Shown: positions 27,175-35,705, counted from the first letter of the stretch. The stretch is DNA of 45,750 nucleotides from an uncultured Clostridia bacterium (GCA_947623555.1 CANQGW010000011.1:1-45750); one strand, 5' to 3'. A program made the numbers and translations. Notes: generated by a model not told the origin, from the sequence alone.

Positions 27175-27210
27175 ACTTGGTTTATGGGTAACCTTTAAAA
27201 AACCTAAATA
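27175..27210 (+). repeat. intergenic hairpin element, copy C
   Basis: ACTTGGTTTATGGGTAACC followed by TTTAAAAAACCTAAATA, seven bases after the upstream stop. It is the most diverged copy; GGTT still pairs with the near AACC and GGTTT with the far AAACC. Confidence 0.55.
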
Positions 27211-27233
27211 TCATATAAGGAATGATTATTATT

Positions 27234-28163
27234 ATGAATATAGAAAACAAAATAGCTACAAGGCAAAGCTATGGAGAGGCTTTAGCTAATTTAGGAGAAA
27301 AAAATGAAAATGTTGTGGTATTAGATGCAGACTTATCAACAGCAACTAAAACTAATATATTTGCAAAAAAATTCCCTGATAGATTTAAAAATATAGGAAT
27401 AGCAGAACAAAATATGATGGGAATAGCAGCAGGGCTATCTACCTGTGGCAAAATTCCGTATGTAAGTACATTTGCTGTTTTTGCAGCGGGAAGAGCATAT
27501 GACCAAATAAGAAATAGTATTTGTTATCCAAAATTAAATGTAAAAATATGTGCAACCCATGCAGGAGTTACTGTAGGAGAAGATGGAGCAACCCATCAAA
27601 TGTTAGAAGACATAAGTTTAATGCGTACACTTCCAAACATGATGGTATTTTCACCTTCGGATGATGTTCAAACAAAATGGTTAATACATACTCTAGCACA
27701 AACGCAAGGACCTGCATACGTAAGGCTATGTAGATTAGCAACACCAGTTATTTATAATGAAAATGAAAAATTTGAAATAGGAAAAGCAGTTATGCATGGA
27801 GATGGAACAGACGCAACAATTTTTGCTACTGGTGTAACTGTTGCAGAAGCATTAAAGGCCAAAGAAGAACTGGCAAAACGAAACATAAATATACGTGTGG
27901 TAGATATACATACAATAAAGCCAATTGATAAAAAAACAATTGTAAAATGCGCAAAAGAAACCAAAAGAATAATTACTGTAGAAGATCATAGCATAATTGG
28001 AGGCTTGGGTAGTAGTGTATGTGAAGTATTATCAGAAGAATATCCTACAAAGGTTGAGAGAATGGGAATAAATGATACTTTTGGAGTATCTGGAAAAGGC
28101 GAAGAATTAATGGAATATTTTCATATTACAGCTAAAAGTATTATTGAAAAATTGTGTAATTAA
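27234..28163 (+). CDS. transketolase, C-terminal subunit
   Basis: 309 aa. Pyrimidine-binding half: ATRQSYGEALANLGEKNENV, DADLSTATKTNIFAKKFPDR, IAEQNMMGIAAGLSTCGKIP and THAGVTVGEDGATHQMLED; the C-terminal domain follows (VEDHSIIGGLGSSVCEVL). With the preceding gene it makes a split transketolase. ATG 27234 is preferred to ATG 27222, which touches the AAGGA ribosome binding site. Confidence 0.92.
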   Translation: MNIENKIATRQSYGEALANLGEKNENVVVLDADLSTATKTNIFAKKFPDRFKNIGIAEQNMMGIAAGLSTCGKIPYVSTFAVFAAGRAYDQIRNSICYPKLNVKICATHAGVTVGEDGATHQMLEDISLMRTLPNMMVFSPSDDVQTKWLIHTLAQTQGPAYVRLCRLATPVIYNENEKFEIGKAVMHGDGTDATIFATGVTVAEALKAKEELAKRNINIRVVDIHTIKPIDKKTIVKCAKETKRIITVEDHSIIGGLGSSVCEVLSEEYPTKVERMGINDTFGVSGKGEELMEYFHITAKSIIEKLCN

Positions 28164-28173
28164 GTAAAAATTG

Positions 28174-28229
28174 TTGTAAATATTGTAAAATAATGATATA
28201 ATACAAACGAAAAGGCAAAAGCCTTTTTT
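28174..28229 (+). promoter_or_regulatory. promoter followed at once by a small terminator-like hairpin (leader 1)
   Basis: TTGTAA (28174-28179), exactly 17 bases, TATAAT (28197-28202). The transcript then begins with AAAAGGC (28210-28216) pairing with GCCTTTT (28221-28227) and a T run, which is an attenuator-like structure within the first 25 bases. The following gene has the same arrangement. Confidence 0.7.
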
Positions 28230-28266
28230 AAAATCACCCAATAAATATTAAAAGGAGTGGAGAAAG

Positions 28267-28710
28267 GTGAAATTGGAAGACAAAGTTAAGTTGGCCCATG
28301 AAACCTCATCGCAAGATGAACTTCGACAGTTAGCAACCGAAAAATGCTGGCGGGTAAGACATGCAGTAGGATATAATGTAAATTCACCAGCAGACGTTTT
28401 GCGGAAACTAGCAAAAGATCCGGAGTTTTATGTTAGATATGCAGTATCAGATAATGTAAATGCACCAGAAGATGTTTTGCTTGAGCTAGCAGAAGATAAA
28501 GACTTAACAATAGTTAGGTCAGTAGCAGAAAACAAAGGTGCTACAGGTAATGTTCTTCGTAAGCTGGCAAAAAGTAAGTCTTTGTCTATCAGGTTTGTAG
28601 TAGCTTGTAAAGAAAAAACACCCAAAGACGTGCTTCAAGTGTTAGAAACCGACGAAAACTTTGATGTGAGGAGAGTAGCTAAAGAAACTTTACGCCTAAA
28701 AAGGAAGTAA
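28267..28710 (+). CDS. HEAT/LRV-like repeat protein 1
   Basis: 147 aa made of about five repeats of 24-25 residues of the form VLRKLAKDPEFYVRYAVSDN. Each is two short helices, as in HEAT or leucine-rich-variant repeats, so it is likely a protein-binding scaffold with no catalytic residues. GTG 28267 has GGAGTGG upstream. Codon use is unlike the surrounding genes (GCC, CTT, CCG, TCG, and two in-frame CGG read as Arg at conserved repeat positions), which suggests acquisition from elsewhere. Promoter, attenuator and terminator are all its own. Confidence 0.75.
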   Translation: MKLEDKVKLAHETSSQDELRQLATEKCWRVRHAVGYNVNSPADVLRKLAKDPEFYVRYAVSDNVNAPEDVLLELAEDKDLTIVRSVAENKGATGNVLRKLAKSKSLSIRFVVACKEKTPKDVLQVLETDENFDVRRVAKETLRLKRK

Positions 28711-28720
28711 GATTTCACCA

Positions 28721-28750
28721 CCCACCTACTAGTAGTAGGTGGGCTTTTTT
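28721..28750 (+). terminator. terminator after repeat protein 1
   Basis: CCCACCTACT (28721-28730) pairs perfectly with AGTAGGTGGG (28734-28743), followed by CTTTTTT. Confidence 0.92.
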
Positions 28751-28760
28751 GTTATAAAAA

Positions 28761-28816
28761 TTGAAATTTTACATAATGTATGATATACTGTAAATGAAAA
28801 AGCAAAAGCTTTTTTT
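28761..28816 (+). promoter_or_regulatory. promoter plus terminator-like hairpin (leader 2)
   Basis: TTGAAA (28761-28766), exactly 17 bases, TATACT (28784-28789), then AAAAAGC (28797-28803) pairing with GCTTTTT (28808-28814) and more T. The sequence after the hairpin up to GGAGTG resembles leader 1, so both genes share one 5' leader design. Confidence 0.7.
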
Positions 28817-28852
28817 AAAACTCATTTAATAAATTTAAAAGGAGTGAAAAAG

Positions 28853-29404
28853 GTGAAAAGTCTTCAGGAAAAGCTATATGAAGCAGAAAAACTAACTACT
28901 CCAGTTAATATCTTGTGGACCTTATCAAAAGATAGAAATTCGCTGGTAAGGCGCACTGTCGCAAAAAATGTAGGTGCACCAGTAAGTATTCTGCGGAATT
29001 TAGCAAAGGACAAAGAAAAATCTGTAAGAGTAACAATAGCCAAAAACAGCAACACTCCAACAGATATTCTTTCTATGCTCTTGACAGACAAAGATGTAGA
29101 CGTACGGCAGGCAGTTGCGGAAAATCCTAATACTTTGCCAGATGATTTACACAAATTGGCAATGGATAAGGATATGCCAGTAAGATGGGGAGTAATACAA
29201 AATAGAAGTACCAAGCTTGATACTTTTATGATGTTAGCAAGGGATAACGATCCTGTCATCAGAAGTTCTCTTGCAGAGAGTGCATCAACTCCGATGGAGG
29301 TCTTACAAGTACTAACGACCGATAAAATTTCTGTGATAACTAAAATTGCCCAAAGAGCAATCGACGAACGAAGAAGTAAACTTTTTACCAAAGATTTTCT
29401 TTAA
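28853..29404 (+). CDS. HEAT/LRV-like repeat protein 2
   Basis: 183 aa with about six to seven repeats of the type ILRNLAKDKEKSVRVTIAKN, a paralogue of the preceding protein with little exact identity. I choose GTG 28853 because GGAGTG lies at the right distance; GTG 28844 overlaps it. Two in-frame CGG codons read as Arg (ILRNL, DVRQA). Codon use is again more balanced than in the core genes. It carries its own promoter and terminator. Function unknown; probably protein-protein interaction. Confidence 0.75.
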   Translation: MKSLQEKLYEAEKLTTPVNILWTLSKDRNSLVRRTVAKNVGAPVSILRNLAKDKEKSVRVTIAKNSNTPTDILSMLLTDKDVDVRQAVAENPNTLPDDLHKLAMDKDMPVRWGVIQNRSTKLDTFMMLARDNDPVIRSSLAESASTPMEVLQVLTTDKISVITKIAQRAIDERRSKLFTKDFL

Positions 29405-29420
29405 CTAGAAAATCTAAAGA

Positions 29421-29455
29421 AAAAGTTCCAGTGTTTATACGCTGGAACTTTTTTA
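29421..29455 (+). terminator. terminator after repeat protein 2
   Basis: AAAAGTTCCAG (29421-29431) pairs perfectly with CTGGAACTTTT (29442-29452), then TT. Confidence 0.9.
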
Positions 29456-29487
29456 GGTTTTCTAATCAGAATACCTATTTTTGAAAC

Positions 29488-29817
29488 TTACTCTCGGTTT
29501 TTCTCTTTCCAGAGTTCTTTCCAACGTTCCTTATAGTCAACGGGATAATCCCAATTGCTGAAAGGAACATAGAAGTGAGCAAATTCATAACCGTTGTTAA
29601 CGAGGGTTTTTTGTGTGTGTCTCAAATTAGGAATCACATAAACGCTACCATATTCGTCAACAAAAGCTACAACAGAGTTGTTGTAAGCAAAGGTTTTGGG
29701 CTTGGCATCAATCTCGTTTATATAAAGAACTTGCCGAGAACTGAATTGTGGAAAAAATACCTTCATACCATCTTCCACAATAATTGCCTTCTTCTTGAGC
29801 TGTTTGAGAGTATACAT
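29488..29817 (-). CDS. unknown 109-aa protein of the atypical island
   Basis: Not recognised. Soluble, aromatic-rich, no signal peptide. It begins MYTLKQLKKKAIIVEDG and has FSSRQVLYIN, VVAFVDEYGSVYVIPN and a Trp-rich C-terminus (KERWKELWKEKN). The start at 29817 is favoured by a purine-rich GGAAAG seven bases upstream; ATG 29835 is possible. It has one in-frame CGG read as Arg. Codon use resembles the two repeat-protein genes it converges with, so the three probably arrived together. A promoter with an inverted repeat lies upstream. Confidence 0.6.
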   Translation of the reverse strand: MYTLKQLKKKAIIVEDGMKVFFPQFSSRQVLYINEIDAKPKTFAYNNSVVAFVDEYGSVYVIPNLRHTQKTLVNNGYEFAHFYVPFSNWDYPVDYKERWKELWKEKNRE

Positions 29818-29874
29818 AAGTTTCTTTCCGCCCATTTAGGACTTGCCTTCTTACAAGAAGACCATTTTATTTTA

Positions 29875-29906
29875 TTTATAGCTATGACAGCTATAAATAT
29901 ATTATA
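29875..29906 (-). promoter_or_regulatory. -10 box with overlapping operator-like palindrome
   Basis: On the minus strand TATAAT lies at 29906-29901. Just downstream, TTTATAGCT (29875-29883) and AGCTATAAA (29889-29897) form a perfect 9-bp inverted repeat with a 5-base spacer. Its place over the expected transcription start suggests a repressor site for the unknown gene at 29488-29817. Confidence 0.55.
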
Positions 29907-30039
29907 CCATATTTTACATAATGACGCAAATTCAAAAATTATGTTGCATACAATATTTTTAAATTATAAATAAAACAATTTTAAAAAAATAATTGTAAAT
30001 TTTGTGTGAATTTTGAAAGATATATGAATACAGAAAATA

Positions 30040-30082
30040 ACGGAAAAATTAACTTTAAAATACTAATTTTTCCGTTTTTTTT
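30040..30082 (+). terminator. orphan terminator-like hairpin upstream of ftsE
   Basis: ACGGAAAAATTA (30040-30051) pairs with TAATTTTTCCGT (30064-30075), then a run of T. No gene on the + strand precedes it after 29404, so it may end a short untranslated RNA, insulate ftsE from upstream reading, or be a relic. The region 29907-30039 otherwise shows nothing I can name. Confidence 0.6.
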
Positions 30083-30095
30083 CTTTAAAAAACTC

Positions 30096-30124
30096 TTGCA
30101 AATAATATTATTTATTGTTATGAT
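30096..30124 (+). promoter_or_regulatory. promoter of the ftsEX operon
   Basis: TTGCAA (30096-30101), 17 bases, TATGAT (30119-30124), 74 bases before ftsE. Confidence 0.6.
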
Positions 30125-30198
30125 TAAGATATGAGGATAAAAAATGTAGAAGTGTCTTATTTTATGTCAAAATTTAGTTGCTAGGGAGTTAATAAAAA

Positions 30199-30885
30199 AT
30201 GATAGAATTTAGAAACGTAAGCAAAACATATGATACTGGTACAGAGGCAGTACATAATGCAAACTTTGTAATTGATAAAGGAGAATTTGCTTTTTTAGTT
30301 GGAAGTTCAGGGTCTGGTAAATCTACTTTAATTAAACTTATATTAAAAGAAGAAGAGCCAACCTCTGGAAACATCATTATAAATGGAAAAGATACTACTT
30401 TCTTAAAGCCTAAAAGAATTCCATTTTTAAGAAGAAGTATGGGGGTAGTATTTCAAGACTTTAGACTTTTACCAGATAGAACAGTATATGATAATGTGGC
30501 TTATGCAATGTATATTGTAAGGTCAACACCAAGGCATATTAGAAGGCAAGTGCCAATGGTATTGTCTTTAGTAGGTTTAAGTAACAAAGCCAAAATGTAC
30601 CCAAATGAATTATCTGGTGGCGAGCAACAAAGGGTAGCATTAGCTAGGGCATTAGTAAATAATCCATCTATGCTAATTGCAGACGAGCCAACAGGAAACC
30701 TAGACCCAGACACAGCATGGGATATTATGACACTTTTAAACGATATCAATAATAGAGGAACAACAGTTGTAGTAGCAACACACGCAAAAGATATTGTAGA
30801 CAGAATGAAAAAAAGAGTTATTCAAATTGAAGAAGGCAATATAATAAGAGATGATAAAAAAGGTGGGTATGACAGTGAGGTATAG
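30199..30885 (+). CDS. ftsE: cell division ATP-binding protein FtsE
   Basis: 228-aa ABC ATPase. Walker A VGSSGSGKSTLIKL, the FtsE-typical MGVVFQDFRLLPDRTVYDNV, signature LSGGEQQRVALARAL and Walker B MLIADEPTGNLD. With FtsX it controls peptidoglycan hydrolases at the septum; two such hydrolases follow in this operon. Confidence 0.95.
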   Translation: MIEFRNVSKTYDTGTEAVHNANFVIDKGEFAFLVGSSGSGKSTLIKLILKEEEPTSGNIIINGKDTTFLKPKRIPFLRRSMGVVFQDFRLLPDRTVYDNVAYAMYIVRSTPRHIRRQVPMVLSLVGLSNKAKMYPNELSGGEQQRVALARALVNNPSMLIADEPTGNLDPDTAWDIMTLLNDINNRGTTVVVATHAKDIVDRMKKRVIQIEEGNIIRDDKKGGYDSEV

Positions 30886-31777
30886 TATTTTTGGTTATTT
30901 AATAGGCGAAGGTTTTAGAAATGTATTTAAAAATAAAAAATCTACAATGGCATCTTTAATTATTATGTGTGCAACTATGTTTATATTTGGTATTTTCTTT
31001 ATAGTAGGTGAGAATGTAAACTATATTACAAAAACAGTAGAACAACAACAAGGAATGAGGGTTTTCATTTCTGATGACGCTACAGAAGAGCAAACTGCCG
31101 AACTTGGAAATAAAATAAGAAGTATAGAATATGTAAATAACGCAGTATACAAAACTAAAGAAGAAGGTCTAGAAGAAATGAAAAGAATTTTCAAAGACAG
31201 AAAAGACCTACTTGCTACTTATGAAGGTGATGAAAATCCTTTTAAAGCTTCTTATGTAGTAACATTAGTAGACTTAACTAAAGTAGATGAAGTGCAAAGT
31301 GAAATAGAAAAATCAGATATTGTTTCTAGAATTACTACTAGACCAGAAACAATAGAAGCATTACTTAAAATAGCAGATGGAATAAAAATTATTACAATTG
31401 TTATTTTAGTAATTTTAGTATTTATATCAATATTTATAATTACAAACACCATAAAGCTAACAGTACATGCAAGAAGAAAAGAAATATCAATTATGAAATA
31501 TGTAGGTGCAACTAATGGCTTTATTAGATGGCCTTTTATGGTAGAAGGTATGCTAATTGGTTTAATAGCTGTTTTAATATGTGCCTTAATTTTAGGTGGA
31601 GGTTATGAATTCGTTGCTAAAAAAATAGAAGAATCATTAATACAAGGAAATATACATACTTCACTACTAACAATACAAGAAATATTTGGAACCTTAATAA
31701 TAATTTATTTGGCATTAGGACTTGGAATTGGTGCAATTGGAAGTGCTATTTCAATGAGAAAATATTTAGATGTTTAA
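30869..31777 (+). CDS. ftsX: cell division protein FtsX
   Basis: 302 aa from ATG 30869 (AAAGGTGGG upstream), overlapping ftsE by 17 bases; a longer start at 30851 is less likely. One N-terminal membrane helix (SLIIMCATMFIFGIFFIV), an extracellular loop of about 120 residues that binds the hydrolase partner, then three C-terminal helices with the conserved RRKEISIMKYVGATNGFIRW. It transmits FtsE ATP hydrolysis to a PcsB/EnvC-type partner. Confidence 0.94.
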   Translation: MTVRYSIFGYLIGEGFRNVFKNKKSTMASLIIMCATMFIFGIFFIVGENVNYITKTVEQQQGMRVFISDDATEEQTAELGNKIRSIEYVNNAVYKTKEEGLEEMKRIFKDRKDLLATYEGDENPFKASYVVTLVDLTKVDEVQSEIEKSDIVSRITTRPETIEALLKIADGIKIITIVILVILVFISIFIITNTIKLTVHARRKEISIMKYVGATNGFIRWPFMVEGMLIGLIAVLICALILGGGYEFVAKKIEESLIQGNIHTSLLTIQEIFGTLIIIYLALGLGIGAIGSAISMRKYLDV

Positions 31778-31807
31778 AAACTATTATGCGAAATAAAAAG
31801 GAGAAAA

Positions 31808-32995
31808 ATGCATATGAAAAGGAAAATGTTATGTACCATACTTTCAATGTTATTGCTCATAACTTCGTTTACACCAATTATGAAAGCAGCTAGTTATTCA
31901 GACCAAAAGAGTGAACTGCAAGATAAGGTTAATGAAGCAGAAGAGCAAAAAGACAAAGTAGAAAGTCAAAAAAAGGATACTTTATCTCAAATTGAAGATT
32001 TAGAAGATTCTATAGCACAATATGAAAGTAAACTAGAAGACATAAAGGCAGATATAACTAAATTAGAAAACCAAATAAGTGCCAAAACAAAAGAAATAAA
32101 TGCTTTACAAAAAGAATATGAAGAAAAACAAGAACTATTAAAAGATAGATTAGTTGCTATATATGAAGAAGGTCAAATTACATTTTTAGATATGATGTTA
32201 TCTTCAGACAATATGTGGGACTATTTTGCAATAGAAGCTAGAATGCAAGAAATGGCAGAGGCTGATAATGCACAAATGGACGAATTAGAAACTAAAAGGC
32301 AACAAGTAGAAAAGGCAAAAAATGAATTACAAGAAAGCAAATCAAGTCTAGATAGTTCTAAAAAAACATTAGAAAATACACAAGCACAACTAAAAGTAAC
32401 AAAAGCTTCTAAAGAAGCTAAAGTTTCTAGCTTAAGTTCACAAGAAAAGAAACTACAAAAACAAATTGAAGACTATATGAAAGATATTAAAGAAATAGAT
32501 GCAAAAATTAGAGCACAAGCAAATAAAGCACAAGATGTTTATACGGGTAGTTTCTCTGGAACACTTGGATGGCCAGTTTCTAGTAGCTCTTCTGGATATA
32601 ATGTAATTACTTCACGTTTTGGCTCAAGAAATTCACCAGTAGCAGGAGCTAGTAGTAATCACAGAGGAGTAGATATAGGAGTAAGCATAGGTACACCCGT
32701 ATATTCATCTGCAGACGGATATGTAATTAGTGTTATGCAAACAAGTGCAAGAGGTATATTTGTATTAATTAAGCATGCAAATGACCTATATACAAGATAT
32801 CAACACTTAAGTAGAGCAGTAGTATCATCGGGTCAATATGTAAAAAGAGGTCAGCTAATAGCATATAGTGGAAATACTGGTGTTGGATCGGGACCACATT
32901 TACATTTTGAAGTATTAAAAACACCATATTATTTATCAGAAATTAATCCACTTACTTGTGGTCTGGTAAGTTTACCAAATTTAATTTATTATTAA
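31808..32995 (+). CDS. EnvC/PcsB-like murein hydrolase activator with M23 domain, copy 1
   Basis: 395 aa. Signal peptide (about 1-28), a long coiled-coil region (about 30-235), then a LytM/M23 domain with SNHRGVDIGVSIGTPVYSSA and GVGSGPHLHFEV. Zn ligands are visible (HRGVD, HLHF). The coiled coil is the part that contacts FtsX in this family. ATG 31808 and ATG 31814 are both possible. It lies directly after ftsX. Confidence 0.9.
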   Translation: MHMKRKMLCTILSMLLLITSFTPIMKAASYSDQKSELQDKVNEAEEQKDKVESQKKDTLSQIEDLEDSIAQYESKLEDIKADITKLENQISAKTKEINALQKEYEEKQELLKDRLVAIYEEGQITFLDMMLSSDNMWDYFAIEARMQEMAEADNAQMDELETKRQQVEKAKNELQESKSSLDSSKKTLENTQAQLKVTKASKEAKVSSLSSQEKKLQKQIEDYMKDIKEIDAKIRAQANKAQDVYTGSFSGTLGWPVSSSSSGYNVITSRFGSRNSPVAGASSNHRGVDIGVSIGTPVYSSADGYVISVMQTSARGIFVLIKHANDLYTRYQHLSRAVVSSGQYVKRGQLIAYSGNTGVGSGPHLHFEVLKTPYYLSEINPLTCGLVSLPNLIYY

Positions 32996-33020
32996 TATTA
33001 AAAAAGGAGGGAGAATACAA

Positions 33021-34220
33021 ATGTTAAAACAAAAAATTTTATGTATTCTCCTTGTTATTTCTATATTATTAAGTTATTCTGCATTTTCTTTTGCAAGTGA
33101 TAATACACAAGTAAATGAAGAAAATGATATAACAAATACTGAAGATTTAAATGAGCTAAATGATAAAAGAAACGAAACACAACAAAAAATACAAGAAGTA
33201 AATTCGAAAATAGAATATGTACAAACAGAAATGTCAAATTCGCTTATAGAAATACAGGAATTAGATGATAAAATTAAAGAGTATGAAGTACAAAATGAAG
33301 ATCTAACACAAAAGTTAGACGCATTGCAAAAATCTGTAGATGAAACAACTGAAAAATTAAACATAGTTACAGAAGAGCACGATAAAAAAGAGAAATTATT
33401 AAAAGATAGGCTAGTTACTTTATATGAAGAAGGAGACATTGCATACATAGATGTTCTATTATCTGCTAATAGTTTATCAGAATTCTTAAGTATATACTAT
33501 GCTATGGTTGAAATGGCAGAATATGATAACAAGCTAATTGATGAGGTAGAAAGTCAAAGAAAAACAATAGAAGAATCAAAACAAAAATTAGAAAGTGAAA
33601 CTAAACAGTTAACTAATTTAAAAATACAAGCAGAACAAACAAGAACTATTTTAGCCAACACAAAGTCTTTGCAAGAGGGAAAAGTACAAAAATTATCTAA
33701 TGCGGAAAAATCTTTAAACGAAGAAATAAAAAAATATAAAACCGAAATGTTAGCAATAGAAGCTAAAATATTAGAACTAAATGGCTATGATGGTGAAATT
33801 GCTATTCAATATACAGGAGGTTTAATGATGTGGCCAGTAGCAATTCCGGGAACAGGTATTACTTCACCTTATGGCACAAGAGAGCACCCAATTCAGGGGG
33901 TAATTAAACTTCACCAAGGAATAGATATTGGCAATGTTGGATTTGGAGCACCTGTTGTAGCGGCATTAGATGGTTATGTAACTTATGCGGGAGAGCTTGG
34001 ATCCTATGGAAATTGTGTAATGATATACCATGGCAATGGAATTGTTACCTTATATGGACATGGACAAGAAATATTAACTCAAACGGGAGCAGAAGTTAAA
34101 CAAGGTGACATTATTATGAAAACAGGCAGTACAGGTAATTCTACAGGTCCACACTTGCATTTTGAAGTTAGATTAAATGGCATTACAACTGATCCTTTAA
34201 ATTATGTTAAAGAACCATAA
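33021..34220 (+). CDS. EnvC/PcsB-like murein hydrolase activator with M23 domain, copy 2
   Basis: 399 aa, the same architecture as the preceding gene: signal peptide (ILCILLVISILLSYSAFSFA), coiled coil (about 30-245), M23 domain with KLHQGIDIGN and STGPHLHFEVRL, so the metal ligands are present. The KEKLLKDRLVTLYEEGDI segment is shared with copy 1, indicating duplication followed by divergence. AAAGGAGGG precedes ATG 33021. Two alternative FtsX partners may work at different times. Confidence 0.9.
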   Translation: MLKQKILCILLVISILLSYSAFSFASDNTQVNEENDITNTEDLNELNDKRNETQQKIQEVNSKIEYVQTEMSNSLIEIQELDDKIKEYEVQNEDLTQKLDALQKSVDETTEKLNIVTEEHDKKEKLLKDRLVTLYEEGDIAYIDVLLSANSLSEFLSIYYAMVEMAEYDNKLIDEVESQRKTIEESKQKLESETKQLTNLKIQAEQTRTILANTKSLQEGKVQKLSNAEKSLNEEIKKYKTEMLAIEAKILELNGYDGEIAIQYTGGLMMWPVAIPGTGITSPYGTREHPIQGVIKLHQGIDIGNVGFGAPVVAALDGYVTYAGELGSYGNCVMIYHGNGIVTLYGHGQEILTQTGAEVKQGDIIMKTGSTGNSTGPHLHFEVRLNGITTDPLNYVKEP

Positions 34221-34244
34221 AGCAGGAGTAAAGCCTCCTGCTTT
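34219..34244 (+). terminator. hairpin after second M23 gene
   Basis: AAAGCAGGAG (34219-34228) pairs with CTCCTGCTTT (34235-34244), overlapping the stop codon. It has no long T run, so termination may be partial. Confidence 0.6.
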
Positions 34245-34370
34245 ATAAATGAAATATACTAATAAATATTAAAAAATAATAATATCATTTTAAAATATGA
34301 AGTATAATAATATGGAAAGAAATTTTTATAAAAAAATTTACTTAAAAAATAAAAAGGAAGAGGAATAAAA

Positions 34371-35585
34371 ATGGAAAATAGTAATTTGCAAAAAATTTAT
34401 AAATGGGTAATGTTAATATTAATTATTATAGTTATTACATCAATGATAACTGCTTTTGCAACATACCAATATTTAGTAACTAATGGTGGATTAATAGGAG
34501 CAAAAACAACTAATTCTTTAAGTGGACTAGAATACACACTTTCTAGATTTAGAAGTGAATTAGAAGAAAAATACATTGGGCAAATAAATGATGAAGACTT
34601 AATTGAGGGTGCTATTAAAGGATATGTTGCAGCATTAGGTGACCCATATACCACTTATTATACTAAAAGTGAAATGGACAAAATTATGACCGAAACCGAA
34701 GGGAATTATGTTGGCGTTGGAATATATATGACACAAGATACAGAAAAAAATCAAATTTTAATAATTAAACCAATTGAAAATTCACCAGCAGAAAAAGCAG
34801 GTATTATGTCAGGAGATGTTATAACTAAAGTAGATGGTGAGGCTTATAGCGGAGAACAATTAGATGAAGTTTCTAGCAAAATAAAAGGAGAAGAAGGAAC
34901 AAAAGTAACATTAGAAATATTAAGAGGAAGTGAAACTAAAACAATAGAATTAACAAGAGAAAAAGTTTTAATGAATCATATTACAGCGAAAGTATTAGAC
35001 AACAATATTGGATATATTGCTATTTCAGACTTTGATGGTGGAGCTGCAGATGAATTTAAAACAAAGTTTAATAAGCTAAAAGAACAAGGAATAGAAAAAT
35101 TAATTATTGACATTCGTGATAATGGTGGAGGAATTGTTGATGAGGCAATAGATATTGCAGATACTATTACAGACAAAGGTTCTACATTATTAATTACAAA
35201 AGACAAAAATGAAAATGAAGATGTTACTAAATCTAAAAATAATCCTATAATTAATATGCCAATAGTTATCCTTATAAACGAGTATTCAGCAAGTGCTTCA
35301 GAAATTTTAGCAGGAGCTTTAAAAGATAATGGAAAAGCTACACTAGTTGGAATGAAAAGTTACGGAAAGGGTGTAATACAAGAATTACACAGATTATCTG
35401 ACGGAAGTGGACTAAAAATAACAACAAATGAATACTTTACACCAAATCATACTGGTATTAATAAGGTAGGAATTGAGCCAGATATTGAAATAGACTTATC
35501 AGAAGAATTAAAATCACAATTACAAATAGATGAAAAAGATGATACACAACTACAAAAGGCAATTGAAGTTTTAAAAGAAATATAG
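34371..35585 (+). CDS. carboxyl-terminal processing protease (S41, CtpA-like)
   Basis: 404 aa. N-terminal membrane helix (about 12-32), a PDZ domain (GVGIYMTQDTEKNQILIIKP and SPAEKAGIMSGDVITKVDG), then the S41 catalytic core with the nucleophile Ser in NEYSASASEILAGAL and the general-base Lys in MKSYGKGVIQ. It cleaves exported proteins from the C-terminus. In spore formers relatives process signalling regulators. GGAAGAGGA precedes ATG 34371. Confidence 0.92.
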   Translation: MENSNLQKIYKWVMLILIIIVITSMITAFATYQYLVTNGGLIGAKTTNSLSGLEYTLSRFRSELEEKYIGQINDEDLIEGAIKGYVAALGDPYTTYYTKSEMDKIMTETEGNYVGVGIYMTQDTEKNQILIIKPIENSPAEKAGIMSGDVITKVDGEAYSGEQLDEVSSKIKGEEGTKVTLEILRGSETKTIELTREKVLMNHITAKVLDNNIGYIAISDFDGGAADEFKTKFNKLKEQGIEKLIIDIRDNGGGIVDEAIDIADTITDKGSTLLITKDKNENEDVTKSKNNPIINMPIVILINEYSASASEILAGALKDNGKATLVGMKSYGKGVIQELHRLSDGSGLKITTNEYFTPNHTGINKVGIEPDIEIDLSEELKSQLQIDEKDDTQLQKAIEVLKEI

Positions 35586-35600
35586 TTAATATAACTAAAA

Positions 35601-35634
35601 TGTGGTGTGAGTCCTAATATCGACTCACACCACA
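35601..35634 (+). terminator. 13-bp perfect hairpin after ctpA
   Basis: TGTGGTGTGAGTC (35601-35613) pairs with GACTCACACCACA (35622-35634). No T run follows; the ISL3 element begins 15 bases later. Confidence 0.7.
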
Positions 35635-35705
35635 CTAGTTAGCGGTTAGGTTCTATAATATTAGTTGGGGTGGTAAATGCCTCAACATTTTTTTGTAAAA
35701 AAATA

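Noticed and set aside
28844..29404. Long antisense frames opposite the repeat proteins, xseA and priA
   Set aside because: They mirror the codon bias of the true genes, and have no ribosome binding site or recognisable domain.
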